From positions 1-6,526 of the forward strand of contig DASVCT010000191.1 in assembly GCA_036381475.1 (NCBI GenBank): a DNA stretch of 6,526 nt, read 5' to 3'. The stretch is from ZC4RG29 sp036381475. Its GTDB lineage: Bacteria > Bacteroidota > Bacteroidia > Cytophagales > Cyclobacteriaceae. The notes under the pieces are model-generated. The model was given only the letters and a program-made list of their open reading frames with translations. It was not told the origin of the DNA and did not search any database. Numbering within the stretch: position 1 is the first letter of the stretch; each line of letters begins with the position of its first letter. A program made the position numbers and the translations under genes. This document shows positions 6,174-6,526 of the stretch, one piece after another.

Positions 6174-6526
6174 GATAAGTTCGACAATCTAAAGATGCAC
6201 AGTAAAACCAAATATGTTGAATCGCTTGTCAAAAAACCAGTAGGAAAAAAGTTAACTCTCCTTTAGGGCAAATGCTTTCGAGAATTGTCTATCCAATGAG
6301 AGAGGAGATGTGCACGATTGTGTAGAGATGTCGTGCATTGACGTTCGCCCATTCAGCGCGGTATTCTGTCCAGACAACCTTGCGGCAACTCTGAAGTTGT
6401 TGAGCGTTCGTCTGTTGGGTGTCGCTCGGGGAATGATCGCGATCAAGGAATCTCACATGCTCAATCATAATCCCTTATCATGCGTATGAAAGAAAATCTA
6501 CCCAATGTCGTAAACCAGCTGTCGCT
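6174..6526. other. Gene-poor end region with weak overlapping frames and small dyads
   Basis: No gene can be supported in these 353 bases. On the minus strand an ATG frame covers 6289-6468 (59 residues, beginning MIEHVRFLDRDHSPSD). A TTG-start frame at 6252-6446 and a plus-strand ATG frame at 6328-6489 overlap it. None has a recognisable domain or ribosome site. A minus-strand frame open from the window edge to a TGA at 6461-6463 (last residues FSFIRMIRDYD) could be the tail of a gene to the right, overlapping the ATG at 6468, but 21 codons are too few to judge. Small dyads are TGCACGA/TCGTGCA (6311-6317 and 6331-6337), CAACT/AGTTG (6386-6390 and 6395-6399) and the palindrome GATCGCGATC (6435-6444). 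Two A6 runs at 6231-6236 and 6245-6250 read as T-runs upstream of the SUMF1-fold gene, so its promoter is probably within 6174-6300. Confidence 0.5.

Noticed and set aside
6208..6233. Possible Bacteroidota promoter on the minus strand: TTTG (6233-6230) and CATATTTG (6216-6209) upstream of the SUMF1-fold gene.
   Set aside because: The gap between the two boxes is only 13 bases, short for the TTTG / TAnnTTTG arrangement, and the second box has one mismatch. Not strong enough to annotate.

Overview
The window looks like chromosomal DNA from a member of the Bacteroidota, most likely a Cytophagales/Chitinophagales-type soil or water bacterium with a fairly balanced base composition. The strongest evidence is the first gene, a FecR-type anti-sigma protein with the C-terminal DUF4974 domain and its terminal I-x-I-x-G-x-GC motif, a combination typical of Bacteroidota. 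The lack of clear Shine-Dalgarno sequences and the run of exported carbohydrate-related proteins fit the same assignment. Family calls come from reading motifs by eye; no database search was run.

Layout. Bases 2-583 (+) hold the 3' part of a fecR-like gene, whose start lies left of the window. Its stop codon sits inside an 8-bp perfect hairpin (579-599). Next, on the same strand, is an exported six-hairpin glycosidase-like protein (about 655-2709). Its coding sequence contains a 13-bp perfect hairpin (1318-1348). After 87 bp comes a PQQ-dependent sugar dehydrogenase with a C-terminal cytochrome c domain (2797-4341). These three genes are co-directional. The right half is on the minus strand and convergent: an exported FGE/SUMF1-fold protein without the catalytic cysteines (6173-5403), followed after 34 bp by a Gfo/Idh/MocA oxidoreductase of the inositol 2-dehydrogenase type (5368-4370). 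The two sets meet across a 28-bp gap spanned in part by an inverted repeat. The last 350 bases (6174-6526) contain no gene I can support, only weak overlapping open frames and small dyads.

How the genes may work together (inference). A trans-envelope FecR signal would switch on a nearby sigma regulon. The glycosidase-like protein would cut a glycan outside the cytoplasm. The PQQ dehydrogenase would oxidise released aldoses in the periplasm and pass electrons to its own heme. The cytoplasmic IolG-like enzyme would oxidise an imported polyol or sugar. No TonB-dependent receptor or SusD partner follows FecR here, which is unusual. No known defence system, mobile element, CRISPR array, tRNA or rRNA was recognised. 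The best candidates for something undescribed are the glycosidase-like family, the cysteine-less SUMF1-fold protein and the two hairpins in the left operon.
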